From: Kineothrix alysoides
Lineage (GTDB): Bacteria; Bacillota; Clostridia; Lachnospirales; Lachnospiraceae
Direction: 5' to 3'
Length of the DNA stretch: 64,000 nt
Assembly: GCF_000732725.1 (NCBI RefSeq)
Contig: NZ_JPNB01000002.1
Span: 1,116,001-1,180,000 of the forward strand
Position 1 is the first letter of the stretch. The number at the start of each line of letters is the position of its first letter. The translations under genes and the position numbers were made by a program. The notes under the pieces were generated by a model that saw only the letters and a program-made list of their open reading frames with translations, did not search any database and was not told where the DNA came from. Below are positions 9,395-16,934 of the stretch, in pieces.

Positions 9395-9422
9395 TTGCAA
9401 AGGTAAGGCATGAAAGTATGAT
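9395..9422 (+). promoter_or_regulatory. Putative promoter of the foldase gene
   Basis: TTGCAA at 9395-9400 and TATGAT at 9417-9422 have a 16-bp spacer, about 80 bp upstream of the start codon at 9504. Confidence 0.4.
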
Positions 9423-9503
9423 ATATAAGCTCTTCGGGTAAGCAATGTGCAGTGATATTAGCTTTTTTTTGCAAATAATGTAAAAATGAGGAGGAACTCT
9501 CAA

Positions 9504-10790
9504 ATGGCGAAGAATAAGGAGCCGCAGACGGATATTGAACAGAAGGCAAAGACGAAATACGACCGTAAAATGGAAGAAAGAAGAAAGCAGGAAATAAAGG
9601 ACAAGCGCAAGGTGAGGATTCTGCAGGCAGGAGCAATCGTTATCGGTGTCGGTATCGTTGCGGCAATCGCAGGCTCTATCGTTGTTTCCGCAGTGAATAA
9701 GCATAACGCGGTCAACGCCCCTTATGTGACGATAGGCAGTTATGAAATCACCGAGCCTGAATACAATTATTATTACAGTGCTACGGTCAACAATTATGTT
9801 TCTACTTATTCACCCATCCTTTCTTATATTGGCTTAGATACCTCTGTAGATTTTGATAAACAGCAATATTCGGAGAATATGACATGGAAAGATTTGTTCG
9901 ATCAGATGGCGGTGGAACAGATTAAACAGACAAAGGCATTGCTGGATGATGCTGCAGCTCATGGGTTTACCTATGATACGACGGAAGGATACGCTAATGT
10001 ATTAAGCTCTTTTAGCTCCAGTGCAGAATCCGAGAATTTATCACTCAGCGACTACTATGAGACCAGCTACGGGCCTTACGCTACGGAAAAAAGGCTGGAG
10101 CCTTATATCAAGGATAACCTTTTGGCAGAAGCATATTATAATGAGCTGCTGAGCCAGAATGTTCCTACCGAGCAGGAAATAAAGGATTATTACGCAGAGA
10201 ATACGCAAGAGTACGATAAGGTAGATTACAGGAGCTTTATCGTTAAGGCCGATATCGCAGAGGGTGCAACGGATGAGGATATAGAGAAAGCGATGGCAGA
10301 AGCGGAGAAAAAAGCGAATGCGATGATGGAAGCCCGTCAGGCAGGAGATGACTTTAAGGAGCTGGCTTTGGAAAATGCTGCCGAGGAGGATAAGGAAACT
10401 TATCAGGATACGGAGACCGATGCAACTCTTAACGAGGGCAGGGTTTACAATGGCATAGTGAGTACCATATCCGGCTGGCTTTTTGAAGAAGGAAGAGCAG
10501 AAGGCGACATTACCGTTTTGGAGGATACCACGGACCATCAGTATTATGTTGTGGAATTCATTAACAGATATTACGATAGTGCTACGGATGCAACCATTTC
10601 CGATACGATTGCAGCAGAGAGAGTAGCCCAGTATATAGTCGGGCTTGAGGAAGGCTACACCGTGACGGATAACAAAGGCAATTTGAAATATCTTACCGTA
10701 GATTTGAATGCAGGTACGGCTGAAGATACAGCAGCCGGCGAAGATACCACTGCTGCTGAAGATACTACGGGGGCGGATACGGCAGAATAA
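9504..10790 (+). CDS. Membrane-anchored SurA/PrsA-like foldase
   Basis: This probable extracytoplasmic protein-folding factor starts at ATG 9504; the gaggagg ribosome site at 9488-9494 lies inside the longer in-frame ORF. A highly charged cytoplasmic N-terminus (residues 1-39) leads into one membrane helix (about 40-63). The outer part has a SurA_N-like helical region (about 75-215, with the EQEIKDYYAENTQEYDKV segment typical before the isomerase domain) and a degenerate parvulin-like region to about 400. The tail is Thr/Ala/Glu/Asp-rich and probably disordered. It differs from classical PrsA in lacking a lipobox. It stands alone, with a strong terminator downstream. Confidence 0.8.
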   Translation: MAKNKEPQTDIEQKAKTKYDRKMEERRKQEIKDKRKVRILQAGAIVIGVGIVAAIAGSIVVSAVNKHNAVNAPYVTIGSYEITEPEYNYYYSATVNNYVSTYSPILSYIGLDTSVDFDKQQYSENMTWKDLFDQMAVEQIKQTKALLDDAAAHGFTYDTTEGYANVLSSFSSSAESENLSLSDYYETSYGPYATEKRLEPYIKDNLLAEAYYNELLSQNVPTEQEIKDYYAENTQEYDKVDYRSFIVKADIAEGATDEDIEKAMAEAEKKANAMMEARQAGDDFKELALENAAEEDKETYQDTETDATLNEGRVYNGIVSTISGWLFEEGRAEGDITVLEDTTDHQYYVVEFINRYYDSATDATISDTIAAERVAQYIVGLEEGYTVTDNKGNLKYLTVDLNAGTAEDTAAGEDTTAAEDTTGADTAE

Positions 10791-10836
10791 GACAACGGGT
10801 AATATGTTTTATAAATTATTTTATATTTAAACAGAA

Positions 10837-10874
10837 AATCCTGCAGGAGCTTAAACGCTCCCGCAGGATTTTTT
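10837..10874 (+). terminator. Rho-independent terminator after the foldase gene
   Basis: aatcctgc-a-ggagc (10837-10850) pairs with gctcc-c-gcaggatt across a 6-nt loop and is followed by TTTT. It also separates the convergent DUF262 gene. Confidence 0.85.
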
Positions 10875-10917
10875 CAGTTACTAATAAAAATATAGATTCC
10901 GATGAGAGTACAAGCGC

Positions 10918-11736
10918 TTATAAAAGAACGGCTTCTGCTTCCTCCAGCATCCTTTTGACCTTTTCGAGATGAAGGTCTTCTAGTTCCTTCCCGGCGCGAT
11001 TGAGCATAAGGAAGTACTTTAATATGTCCTTTGTTTTCGCTTCCTCGGCGATAGCCATACGAATGGGATGATTCTTAAATATCCTCTTATCCATCCAGCT
11101 TAGATTATTAAAAGATTTTCCCTTATATTCAAATTTATTTTCATAGTAATCGATGAGCGCATTAAGGCGCTGCTTGCCGTCGATAATTTCATAATCCGCA
11201 TTTCTCTTAAGGCGTTCCTCTTTGGAAAGGTGGTTTAAAGCGATTTTACCCAAATCGATATTGTGGAAAATACTGTCGATAAGAAGTTCCTTATCCTTTT
11301 GCTCCCAAACGTCCTCCCTCTGGTAATCCGATTTCATATCGATCCCAAAATAATAATATAGATGAAGGAGGCTTTCCAAAGTAGAATTCTGGAAATTCAG
11401 CTTAGAAATCTGATTACTGGCGAAGCTTGTATTTTCATGTGAAACCGGCCTTACATCCATCCATGCCGCAACCCTGTATATTTGGTATGTATATGGATGT
11501 CCGTAATTGTTGCTGATCGCTTTTCCGGTAAGACCATATACCTTTCCGTTATATAATACTTCCTTGATAATGCAGTTTTTTAAGCTTCCGTACACTACCT
11601 CTTGTCCTACGGTAAAATAATAGGTGGGCTCGTTCAAATATTGCAGGCTCTTTTCAATCGACAAGAGACCCTGCTGCCTTTCGTGTGCCAGCCTTTCCTT
11701 CAATGTTTGTTTCTTCGTTTTATTATTTTCAGACAT
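10918..11736 (-). CDS. DUF262 domain-containing protein (GmrSD N-terminal-like)
   Basis: This 272-residue protein has the DUF262 signature: DYQREDVWEQKDKELLIDSI near residue 140, then a YEIIDGKQRLNALIDYY motif near 185, a variant of the DGQQR nucleotide-binding motif. DUF262 forms the ParB/Srx-fold N-terminal part of GmrSD type IV restriction enzymes, but this protein lacks the DUF1524 HNH nuclease half, and no nuclease gene adjoins it. An extra N-terminal module (about residues 30-110) rich in Tyr and Gly precedes the domain. The start has an agagg site 6 nt upstream. A defence role is possible but not shown by context. Confidence 0.8.
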   Translation of the reverse strand: MSENNKTKKQTLKERLAHERQQGLLSIEKSLQYLNEPTYYFTVGQEVVYGSLKNCIIKEVLYNGKVYGLTGKAISNNYGHPYTYQIYRVAAWMDVRPVSHENTSFASNQISKLNFQNSTLESLLHLYYYFGIDMKSDYQREDVWEQKDKELLIDSIFHNIDLGKIALNHLSKEERLKRNADYEIIDGKQRLNALIDYYENKFEYKGKSFNNLSWMDKRIFKNHPIRMAIAEEAKTKDILKYFLMLNRAGKELEDLHLEKVKRMLEEAEAVLL

Positions 11737-11895
11737 TCCATACCTCTTATAAAGTTTTCCTATGATCCCTTTACGCCTTATATTCGGATAACAGCTATTT
11801 TGTATTGTGTCTAATTCGGTCTATTATATATTATTCAAAAGCTTGCTTTTTTATGCGGAAAATATTAAAAAACGGCGAAAAAGCATCGTATTCTA

Positions 11896-11924
11896 TTCAA
11901 TATATAAAATTATGCCGATATAAT
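11896..11924 (+). promoter_or_regulatory. Putative promoter for the coiled-coil hypothetical gene
   Basis: TTCAAT at 11896-11901 and a consensus TATAAT at 11919-11924 are separated by 17 bp. Confidence 0.45.
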
Positions 11925-11950
11925 TTATAACAAGTTAACAAATGGATTTA

Positions 11951-11970
11951 CATACAAATGGATTTGTATG
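11951..11970. promoter_or_regulatory. Perfect 9-bp dyad in the 5' leader
   Basis: catacaaat and atttgtatg flank a 2-bp centre (gg), giving a perfect inverted repeat between the predicted transcription start (about 11931) and the ribosome site (11979-11985). It could be an operator or a translation-modulating hairpin. Confidence 0.45.
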
Positions 11971-11997
11971 AACAGAACAAGGAGGTTAGTGCAAAAT

Positions 11998-12879
11998 ATG
12001 ATGATACCCATAGCGGGAACAATCCGTAATGCGGTGAAACTGGCAGAGCTGGACAACAAGTGGCAGCAGCGCAAGAAGAATGCGGGGAAGGATCCTGCCC
12101 AGGCAGCGGATCCTCAGATACGGCAGTTTCAAGAGGATTTACAAAGAATGCGGGAGAATAATCAGATGGCATCCATCAGTGCCAAACTGAAAGCGGGAGC
12201 TGGATTGACATCTGAAGAAGTTAAATATTTACAGAAGAACAGTCCTGAGCTGTATCGCGAGTATCTTGAAGTAAGAAACGAAAAGGAGGCCTACGAAAGA
12301 CAGCTCAAGGCCTGTAAAACGAAGGAAGAAGCAGAGCGCCTCAAGATAAATAAGATGGGAAGATTCATGGCGGAAGTGAAGGGAATTATGAGTAATGGCA
12401 GTATTCCCGAGGATAAGAAGCTGGAGCTTATAGAGAAGCTTCAGAAAAGGGTTATGGGAGTTCAGACAGCACATATGGCTTTCGTAGAATCTGCTGAATA
12501 TCAAGAGCTTCCTTCGGAAGAAGAAATTTTTGAGCAGTCCGGCGAGGATATCAAGGATATTCCTGAAAATATAGAGAACGCAGAAAATACCGGAATAGAA
12601 ATTGTCAAAGGCGGGGGGAATATAGGCAGCCCGGAGTTTGCAGAAGCTGGAAAGAATACGAATAATATTGAGCTTGCAGGAGAGGGAAAGAATACAGGCA
12701 GTGCCGGGTTCGCAAGGCGTGAAAGACATGTGAAAAGTGCTAAGAATGAAGAAGCCTCGATTCCAGTATCAAAATTGCATTATAAGTTCCATGAGGTTGA
12801 GACTGCGATTGCAAACTTTACGAGTTCTAAGGTATCGATGCTGAAAGATTATGAGTATAAGACAAAGACCTTGAAATGA
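11998..12879 (+). CDS. Hypothetical coiled-coil-rich protein
   Basis: I do not recognise the family. The 293-residue protein is soluble and charged, with helical, Gln/Glu/Lys-rich stretches (about residues 15-120) compatible with coiled coil. The middle is Asn/Gly/Glu-rich and low in complexity (about 175-245) with an imperfect NTxxIExxxxGxN-like recurrence, followed by a conserved-looking C-terminal helix. An aaggagg site lies at 11979-11985; ATG 11998 has 12-nt spacing, while GTG 11989 is too close. It is a single-gene unit ending before a shared hairpin at 12909-12937. Confidence 0.6.
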   Translation: MMIPIAGTIRNAVKLAELDNKWQQRKKNAGKDPAQAADPQIRQFQEDLQRMRENNQMASISAKLKAGAGLTSEEVKYLQKNSPELYREYLEVRNEKEAYERQLKACKTKEEAERLKINKMGRFMAEVKGIMSNGSIPEDKKLELIEKLQKRVMGVQTAHMAFVESAEYQELPSEEEIFEQSGEDIKDIPENIENAENTGIEIVKGGGNIGSPEFAEAGKNTNNIELAGEGKNTGSAGFARRERHVKSAKNEEASIPVSKLHYKFHEVETAIANFTSSKVSMLKDYEYKTKTLK

Positions 12880-12897
12880 GCAAAGGCTTTAAATTTT

Positions 12898-12938
12898 AAA
12901 AAATAAAAGGGAGCATTGCGGTAAAACGCATGCTCCCT
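12898..12938 (-). terminator. Terminator of the amtB/P-II operon, shared with the convergent gene
   Basis: gggagca-ttgcg and cgca-tgctccc (12909-12937) pair with one bulged base. Read on the minus strand the hairpin is followed by TTTTATTTTTT, so it mainly terminates the P-II transcript; on the plus strand the T tract is poor. Confidence 0.8.
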
Positions 12939-12949
12939 TGCTTATATTA

Positions 12950-13306
12950 TTAAACAACACCTTGAACAGCCTCATATCCTTTTTCCTTTGTCCGAATTTT
13001 CAGAGCGTTACGTATTTCGTAGGTAAAAATTTTACCGTCGCCCACTTCTCCGGTATAAGCGGATTTTTGAATCGCATCGATTACCTTCATCTCCCATTCT
13101 TCGGAGGAGACAACAATCTCAAATTTGACCTTAGGCTGCATGAGAATGTCGATTTCCGTACCGCGGACAACTTCATTATAGCCCCGCTGTATGCCGCAGC
13201 CGATAACCTGTGAGACAGTAATTCCGTTTACTTCGATAGCGTTTAACGCGTCCTTTACGTCCTCCATTTTTTCTTCACGTACGATAGCTTCTACTTTTAT
13301 AATCAT
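12950..13306 (-). CDS. glnB: P-II family nitrogen regulatory protein
   Basis: This small trimeric nitrogen sensor (118 residues) is encoded just after the ammonium channel, the usual arrangement for the partner that plugs AmtB. The start at 13306 has an aaaggagg site; longer in-frame starts run into the amtB gene. It keeps the ATP-binding B-loop (TGEVGDGKIFT). In the T-loop the segment reads EVVRGTEIDILMQPKV where E. coli GlnB has ELYRGAEYMVDFLPKV. Thus both Tyr46 and the uridylylated Tyr51 are absent (Val and Ile), and control by uridylylation is unlikely; ligand sensing alone should operate. Confidence 0.95.
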   Translation of the reverse strand: MIIKVEAIVREEKMEDVKDALNAIEVNGITVSQVIGCGIQRGYNEVVRGTEIDILMQPKVKFEIVVSSEEWEMKVIDAIQKSAYTGEVGDGKIFTYEIRNALKIRTKEKGYEAVQGVV

Positions 13307-13320
13307 AGTCAACCTCCTTT

Positions 13321-14559
13321 TTAATCCCAACCGTTGAAGGATGGATAAGCATTTTCACCATGCTGACAAATATCAAGACCGAGTTTTTCTTCTTTGTCTT
13401 CTACCCGCAGAGGTGTAAATAACTTGACGATACCTGCACAGATAAGGGTGCCCGCAACTGCAAGGGCAATAGAAACTGCAATACCGGCTAACTGTGCTAA
13501 AAACAGCTTCGTCTCACCGAATACGAGACCGTCCCACTGAGCCACGCCGTTGATGGAGCTTTGAGCGAACAAACCGGTAGCGATGCCGCCCCAAATACCT
13601 CCGATTCCATGGCAGCCGAAAGCGTCGAGGGAATCGTCGATTTTCAGTTTACTCTTAATAAAAGTGATTCCAAAATAGCAGATAGGGCTTACGAGGGCGC
13701 CGATGATAAAGGAGGACCAAATCGGTACAAAGCCTGCGCCGGGCGTAATCGCTACAAGCCCGATTACAAGACCGGTAGAAGCGCCTACCAAAGTAGGTTT
13801 TCCTTCTTTTATAATATCAATGAGCATCCAGGAAAGCAATGCCGAAGCAGCAGAAATTGCAGTCGTCATAAATGCGTGTGCCGCCAGACCATCAGCCTTT
13901 AAAGCGCTTCCGGCATTGAAACCGAACCAGCCGAACCAAAGCAGGGATGCGCCCAGAGCGACGAAAGGAATGTTGTGGATGCGGTAAGAAACATTTATAA
14001 AGCCTTTTCTGTTGCCGATAAGGTAAGCTAACAGCAGTGCGCTGACACCTGAACTGATATGCACGACATTACCGCCCGCAAAATCCACAGAACCGATAGA
14101 AGCTAAGAATCCGCCCTGTCCCCATACCATATGAGCTAAGGGATAATATACCACTACGGACCAAAGCGCGATGAATAGGAACAAAGCTTTAAAGCGCATA
14201 CGTCCAACGACAGCACCCGTGATCAGTGCAGGGGTAATCATTGCAAACATCATCTGGAAGGCCGTAAATACATAGTGCGGAATCGAATCGGCATAAGGGC
14301 CGGGCTCCATTCCCACACCGTTCAAAGCAAAATAACGAAAATCTCCGATTATTCCTAAGTGATTGCCGCCAAAAGCCAGCGAATAACCGAATAAACACCA
14401 CATAACAACTGAGAGACCCATTACAGAAACACAAGCCATCATAGTATTAACTACATTTTTACGACGCACGAGTCCTCCATAGAAGAAAGCGAGACCGGGT
14501 GTCATAAGAAACACAAATGCGGTACAAATTAACATAAAACTAGTGTCGCCAGAATTCAT
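13321..14559 (-). CDS. amtB: Ammonium transporter
   Basis: This 412-residue channel has about 11 membrane helices; trimeric ammonia conduction is established for the Amt family. Recognisable blocks are the N-terminal FLMTPGLAFFYGGLVRRKNV, the Asp/His-containing pore segments and the DSLDAFGCHGIGGIWGGIATG block carrying the twin-His region. ATG 14559 has an aggagg site 8 nt upstream; the longer TTG start is less likely. The P-II gene follows after 14 nt. Its promoter is immediately followed by a strong terminator, suggesting attenuation control. Confidence 0.97.
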   Translation of the reverse strand: MNSGDTSFMLICTAFVFLMTPGLAFFYGGLVRRKNVVNTMMACVSVMGLSVVMWCLFGYSLAFGGNHLGIIGDFRYFALNGVGMEPGPYADSIPHYVFTAFQMMFAMITPALITGAVVGRMRFKALFLFIALWSVVVYYPLAHMVWGQGGFLASIGSVDFAGGNVVHISSGVSALLLAYLIGNRKGFINVSYRIHNIPFVALGASLLWFGWFGFNAGSALKADGLAAHAFMTTAISAASALLSWMLIDIIKEGKPTLVGASTGLVIGLVAITPGAGFVPIWSSFIIGALVSPICYFGITFIKSKLKIDDSLDAFGCHGIGGIWGGIATGLFAQSSINGVAQWDGLVFGETKLFLAQLAGIAVSIALAVAGTLICAGIVKLFTPLRVEDKEEKLGLDICQHGENAYPSFNGWD

Positions 14560-14605
14560 TTTCAAATCCTCCTCTTTTATTTAATTAGTCAGACCTTCTA
14601 CGCGT

Positions 14606-14647
14606 AAAAAAAAGAAGTCCGTGAGCGACAGACTCACTGGACTTCTT
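14606..14647 (-). terminator. Leader terminator (attenuator) of the amtB operon
   Basis: Read on the minus strand, a long stem (aaagaagtcc then agtgag pairing with ctcac then ggacttcttt, 14611-14647) is followed by eight T (14606-14613 in complement). It lies between the promoter and the amtB start, so transcription must pass it; regulated readthrough is the natural explanation. Confidence 0.8.
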
Positions 14648-14659
14648 TGTCTAGAGGCC

Positions 14660-14688
14660 ATTATAGCATACAGATTTTCTTACAGCAA
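14660..14688 (-). promoter_or_regulatory. Promoter of the amtB/P-II operon
   Basis: On the minus strand TTGCTG (14683-14688) and TATAAT (14660-14665) are separated by exactly 17 bp. The predicted start is near 14653, only about 6 nt before the attenuator stem. Confidence 0.8.
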
Positions 14689-14793
14689 GAGAAATTTGAA
14701 AAAAAATTGAAAATATGTTATTTGTAAAAAATATTATTCGGGTATAAAGTTGGTTTTGTGGATAAAGATACGGAGGTTAATGATAAAACACAG

Positions 14794-14822
14794 TTGACAT
14801 TTATCGAATCAAATGATATATT
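14794..14822 (+). promoter_or_regulatory. Promoter of the ABC-F leader
   Basis: Consensus TTGACA (14794-14799) and TATATT (14817-14822) with a 17-bp spacer, more than 420 bp upstream of the resistance gene start. Confidence 0.8.
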
Positions 14823-14856
14823 GATGGAGAAAATTCAAAGAATAGGAGATGTGTGG

Positions 14857-14877
14857 ATGATTATTTATTCTTGCTGA
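14857..14877 (+). CDS. Putative 6-residue leader peptide (MIIYSC)
   Basis: An aggag site at 14844-14848 precedes ATG 14857 by 8 nt, and the frame stops after six codons: Met-Ile-Ile-Tyr-Ser-Cys. It lies just after the promoter and ahead of a hairpin and terminator. Short leader peptides on which antibiotic-stalled ribosomes pause are known upstream of several ABC-F resistance genes, so this is a good candidate sensor. An overlapping ATG at 14849 gives only three codons. Confidence 0.5.
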   Translation: MIIYSC

Positions 14878-15003
14878 TCAGTAACTGAATGATGTGCATG
14901 GTAATTCGGCCGTTAGAGTGATATAACATGGCAGGCCGGGGTTTTATTATCGTGCGGGCAGGAATAATTGAAATCGGACATCTTTTGATATTGTAAGCGC
15001 GGA

Positions 15004-15022
15004 ATTATGCAGGATGCATAAT
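15004..15022 (+). promoter_or_regulatory. Leader hairpin upstream of the ABC-F attenuator
   Basis: attatgca (15004-15011) and tgcataat (15015-15022) form a perfect 8-bp stem with a 3-nt loop. It may take part in switching with the terminator at 15083-15113. Confidence 0.45.
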
Positions 15023-15082
15023 CTCTGTGCATCATTTATTACCATGAAGCCAATAGGCGGAATCGTAACGGTGTGATTTGTC

Positions 15083-15113
15083 AGGTGCAGATAATTATTT
15101 CTGCACCTTTTTT
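15083..15113 (+). terminator. Leader terminator (attenuator) of the ABC-F gene
   Basis: aggtgcag (15083-15090) and ctgcacct (15101-15108) form a perfect 8-bp stem followed by five further T. It lies between promoter and gene, 135 bp before the start codon. Confidence 0.8.
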
Positions 15114-15247
15114 CTGTGATAGGAAATGACATTCTATTACGGAAAAAGCTCTGCCGGACGGAGTGCGCAGTTGTGCGCGTCAAGCAAAAGTGAAGGCTTC
15201 GGCACTTCAAATGCATAGGGCGGAGCCTATAAAACGGAGGTATATAA

Positions 15248-16807
15248 ATGTCACAAATAAGTGTAAACCATTTAACTTTTTATTATGACGGAAGCTATGA
15301 CAATATATTTGAGGACGTCTCATTCCAGATAGATACGGATTGGAAACTGGGATTTATTGCAAGAAACGGCAGGGGAAAGACTACCTTTTTAAATCTGCTT
15401 CAGGGAAAATATGAATATAAGGGGACGATAACGTCCTGCGTGGAATTCGATTATTTTCCTTTTGTAATATCCGACCGTACCAAGGATACGTTGACCATAC
15501 TGGAGGAAATTTATCCGGATTACGAGTTCTGGAAGGTATGCAGGGAACTGACACTGCTTCAAGTGGATACGGAGGTTTTCTACAGACCCTTTGACACCTT
15601 GAGCAACGGAGAGCAGACAAAAGTAATGCTGGCGGTTCTTTTTTCCAAGGAAAACAGTTTTCTTTTGATCGACGAGCCTACCAACCATCTGGATATGCAG
15701 ACGAGAGAGCTGGTCAGTGACTATCTGAATAAGAAGAAAGGCTATATCATTGTATCTCATGACAGAATGTTTCTGGATGAGTGTATCGACCACGTGCTGA
15801 CCATCAATAAGACGAATATCGAAGTACAACAGGGCAATTTTTCCAGTTGGTGGGAGAATAAGATGAGACAGGACGAATATGAAAAAGCCGAAAATGAGAG
15901 GCTGAGGAAGGATATCCATCGCCTGAAAGAATCAGCCAGGCAGTCTAGGGAATGGGCTGATAATGTGGAATCTACCAAAATAGGAAAAAAATCGGAAAAA
16001 TATGAAAAGAATATTGACACCAGAGCCTATGTAGGGGAAAAGTCCCGCCGTATGCAGATGCGCCGTAAAAATACAGAAAGGAGGCAGGAGAGGGTGATAG
16101 AAGAAAAGTCGTCTTTGCTTAAAAATATCGAGACCGCAGATGACCTTAAACTGTTCCCGCTAAGGCATCACAAGGACGTGTTAGTACGCCTGGAAAGCGT
16201 GGGAATTTCTTATCTGTCCAAGAGTGGAGATGGGAACAGCAATGAAAAGCAGATAATTGACGGTTTCAATTTGGCAATCAAAAACGGCGAAAAAATAGTG
16301 CTTCAAGGAAGAAACGGCTGCGGGAAGTCCAGTATCATAAAGGCTGTATTAGCTACTGTTTCAGAATCTGTGCGCCAAAGCTATGACATGGAAAGAGAAT
16401 ATACCGGAAAAGTAAGCGGGCGGATCGAACCGGCGGGAGGTCTGATCATTTCTTATGTGCCTCAGGACACTTCTCACCTCTTTGGAAGTATTTCGGATTA
16501 TGCCGGGAAGTATGATATTGACGAGACTCTTTTTAAGTCGCTGCTCCGGAAATTGGATTTTTCCAGAATCCAGTTCGAGAAGAACATGGAGGAATACAGC
16601 GGAGGGCAGAAGAAAAAGGTGCTCATCGCCAGAAGTCTCTGCGAGCAGGCTCACCTTTATATTTGGGATGAGCCCCTTAACTTTATCGACGTATTTTCCA
16701 GAATGCAGATTGAGGATCTAATCATGAAATATAGCCTTACCCTTCTTATGGTAGAGCACGATAAGGCCTTCGTCGATAAAATAAAAGCGAAAATAGTACA
16801 GCTTTAG
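15248..16807 (+). CDS. Lsa-type ABC-F ribosomal protection protein
   Basis: This 519-residue cytoplasmic protein has two ATPase domains and no membrane segment. It should bind the ribosomal E site and dislodge lincosamides, streptogramin A and pleuromutilins, as shown for Lsa/Vga proteins. The first domain has Walker A GRGKTT, signature SNGEQ and Walker B LLIDEPTNHLD; an interdomain linker (about residues 185-300) is long and helical. The second has GRNGCGKSS, SGGQKKK and IWDEPLNFIDVF. The opening (SVNHLTFYYD..NIFEDVSFQIDT) and the WDEPLNFIDVF box match Lsa rather than the housekeeping EttA/Uup group. acggagg precedes the start. The leader contains a probable drug-responsive attenuator. Confidence 0.9.
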   Translation: MSQISVNHLTFYYDGSYDNIFEDVSFQIDTDWKLGFIARNGRGKTTFLNLLQGKYEYKGTITSCVEFDYFPFVISDRTKDTLTILEEIYPDYEFWKVCRELTLLQVDTEVFYRPFDTLSNGEQTKVMLAVLFSKENSFLLIDEPTNHLDMQTRELVSDYLNKKKGYIIVSHDRMFLDECIDHVLTINKTNIEVQQGNFSSWWENKMRQDEYEKAENERLRKDIHRLKESARQSREWADNVESTKIGKKSEKYEKNIDTRAYVGEKSRRMQMRRKNTERRQERVIEEKSSLLKNIETADDLKLFPLRHHKDVLVRLESVGISYLSKSGDGNSNEKQIIDGFNLAIKNGEKIVLQGRNGCGKSSIIKAVLATVSESVRQSYDMEREYTGKVSGRIEPAGGLIISYVPQDTSHLFGSISDYAGKYDIDETLFKSLLRKLDFSRIQFEKNMEEYSGGQKKKVLIARSLCEQAHLYIWDEPLNFIDVFSRMQIEDLIMKYSLTLLMVEHDKAFVDKIKAKIVQL

Positions 16808-16815
16808 ATACCACT

Positions 16816-16855
16816 GATTGACAAGGTCACACGGTCGGATAAGACCTTGTCAATC
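16816..16855. terminator. Perfect 13-bp hairpin between convergent genes
   Basis: gattgacaaggtc (16816-16828) and gaccttgtcaatc (16843-16855) pair perfectly around a 14-nt loop. No T tract follows on either strand, so it may protect 3' ends rather than terminate alone. Confidence 0.5.
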
Positions 16856-16934
16856 CATGGTAATCAAACATGATATAGCAGCCGTTTGAAAAATGCATTG
16901 CGATTTTCTTGTAGGCTTTGGCAAAGTTATTAGA

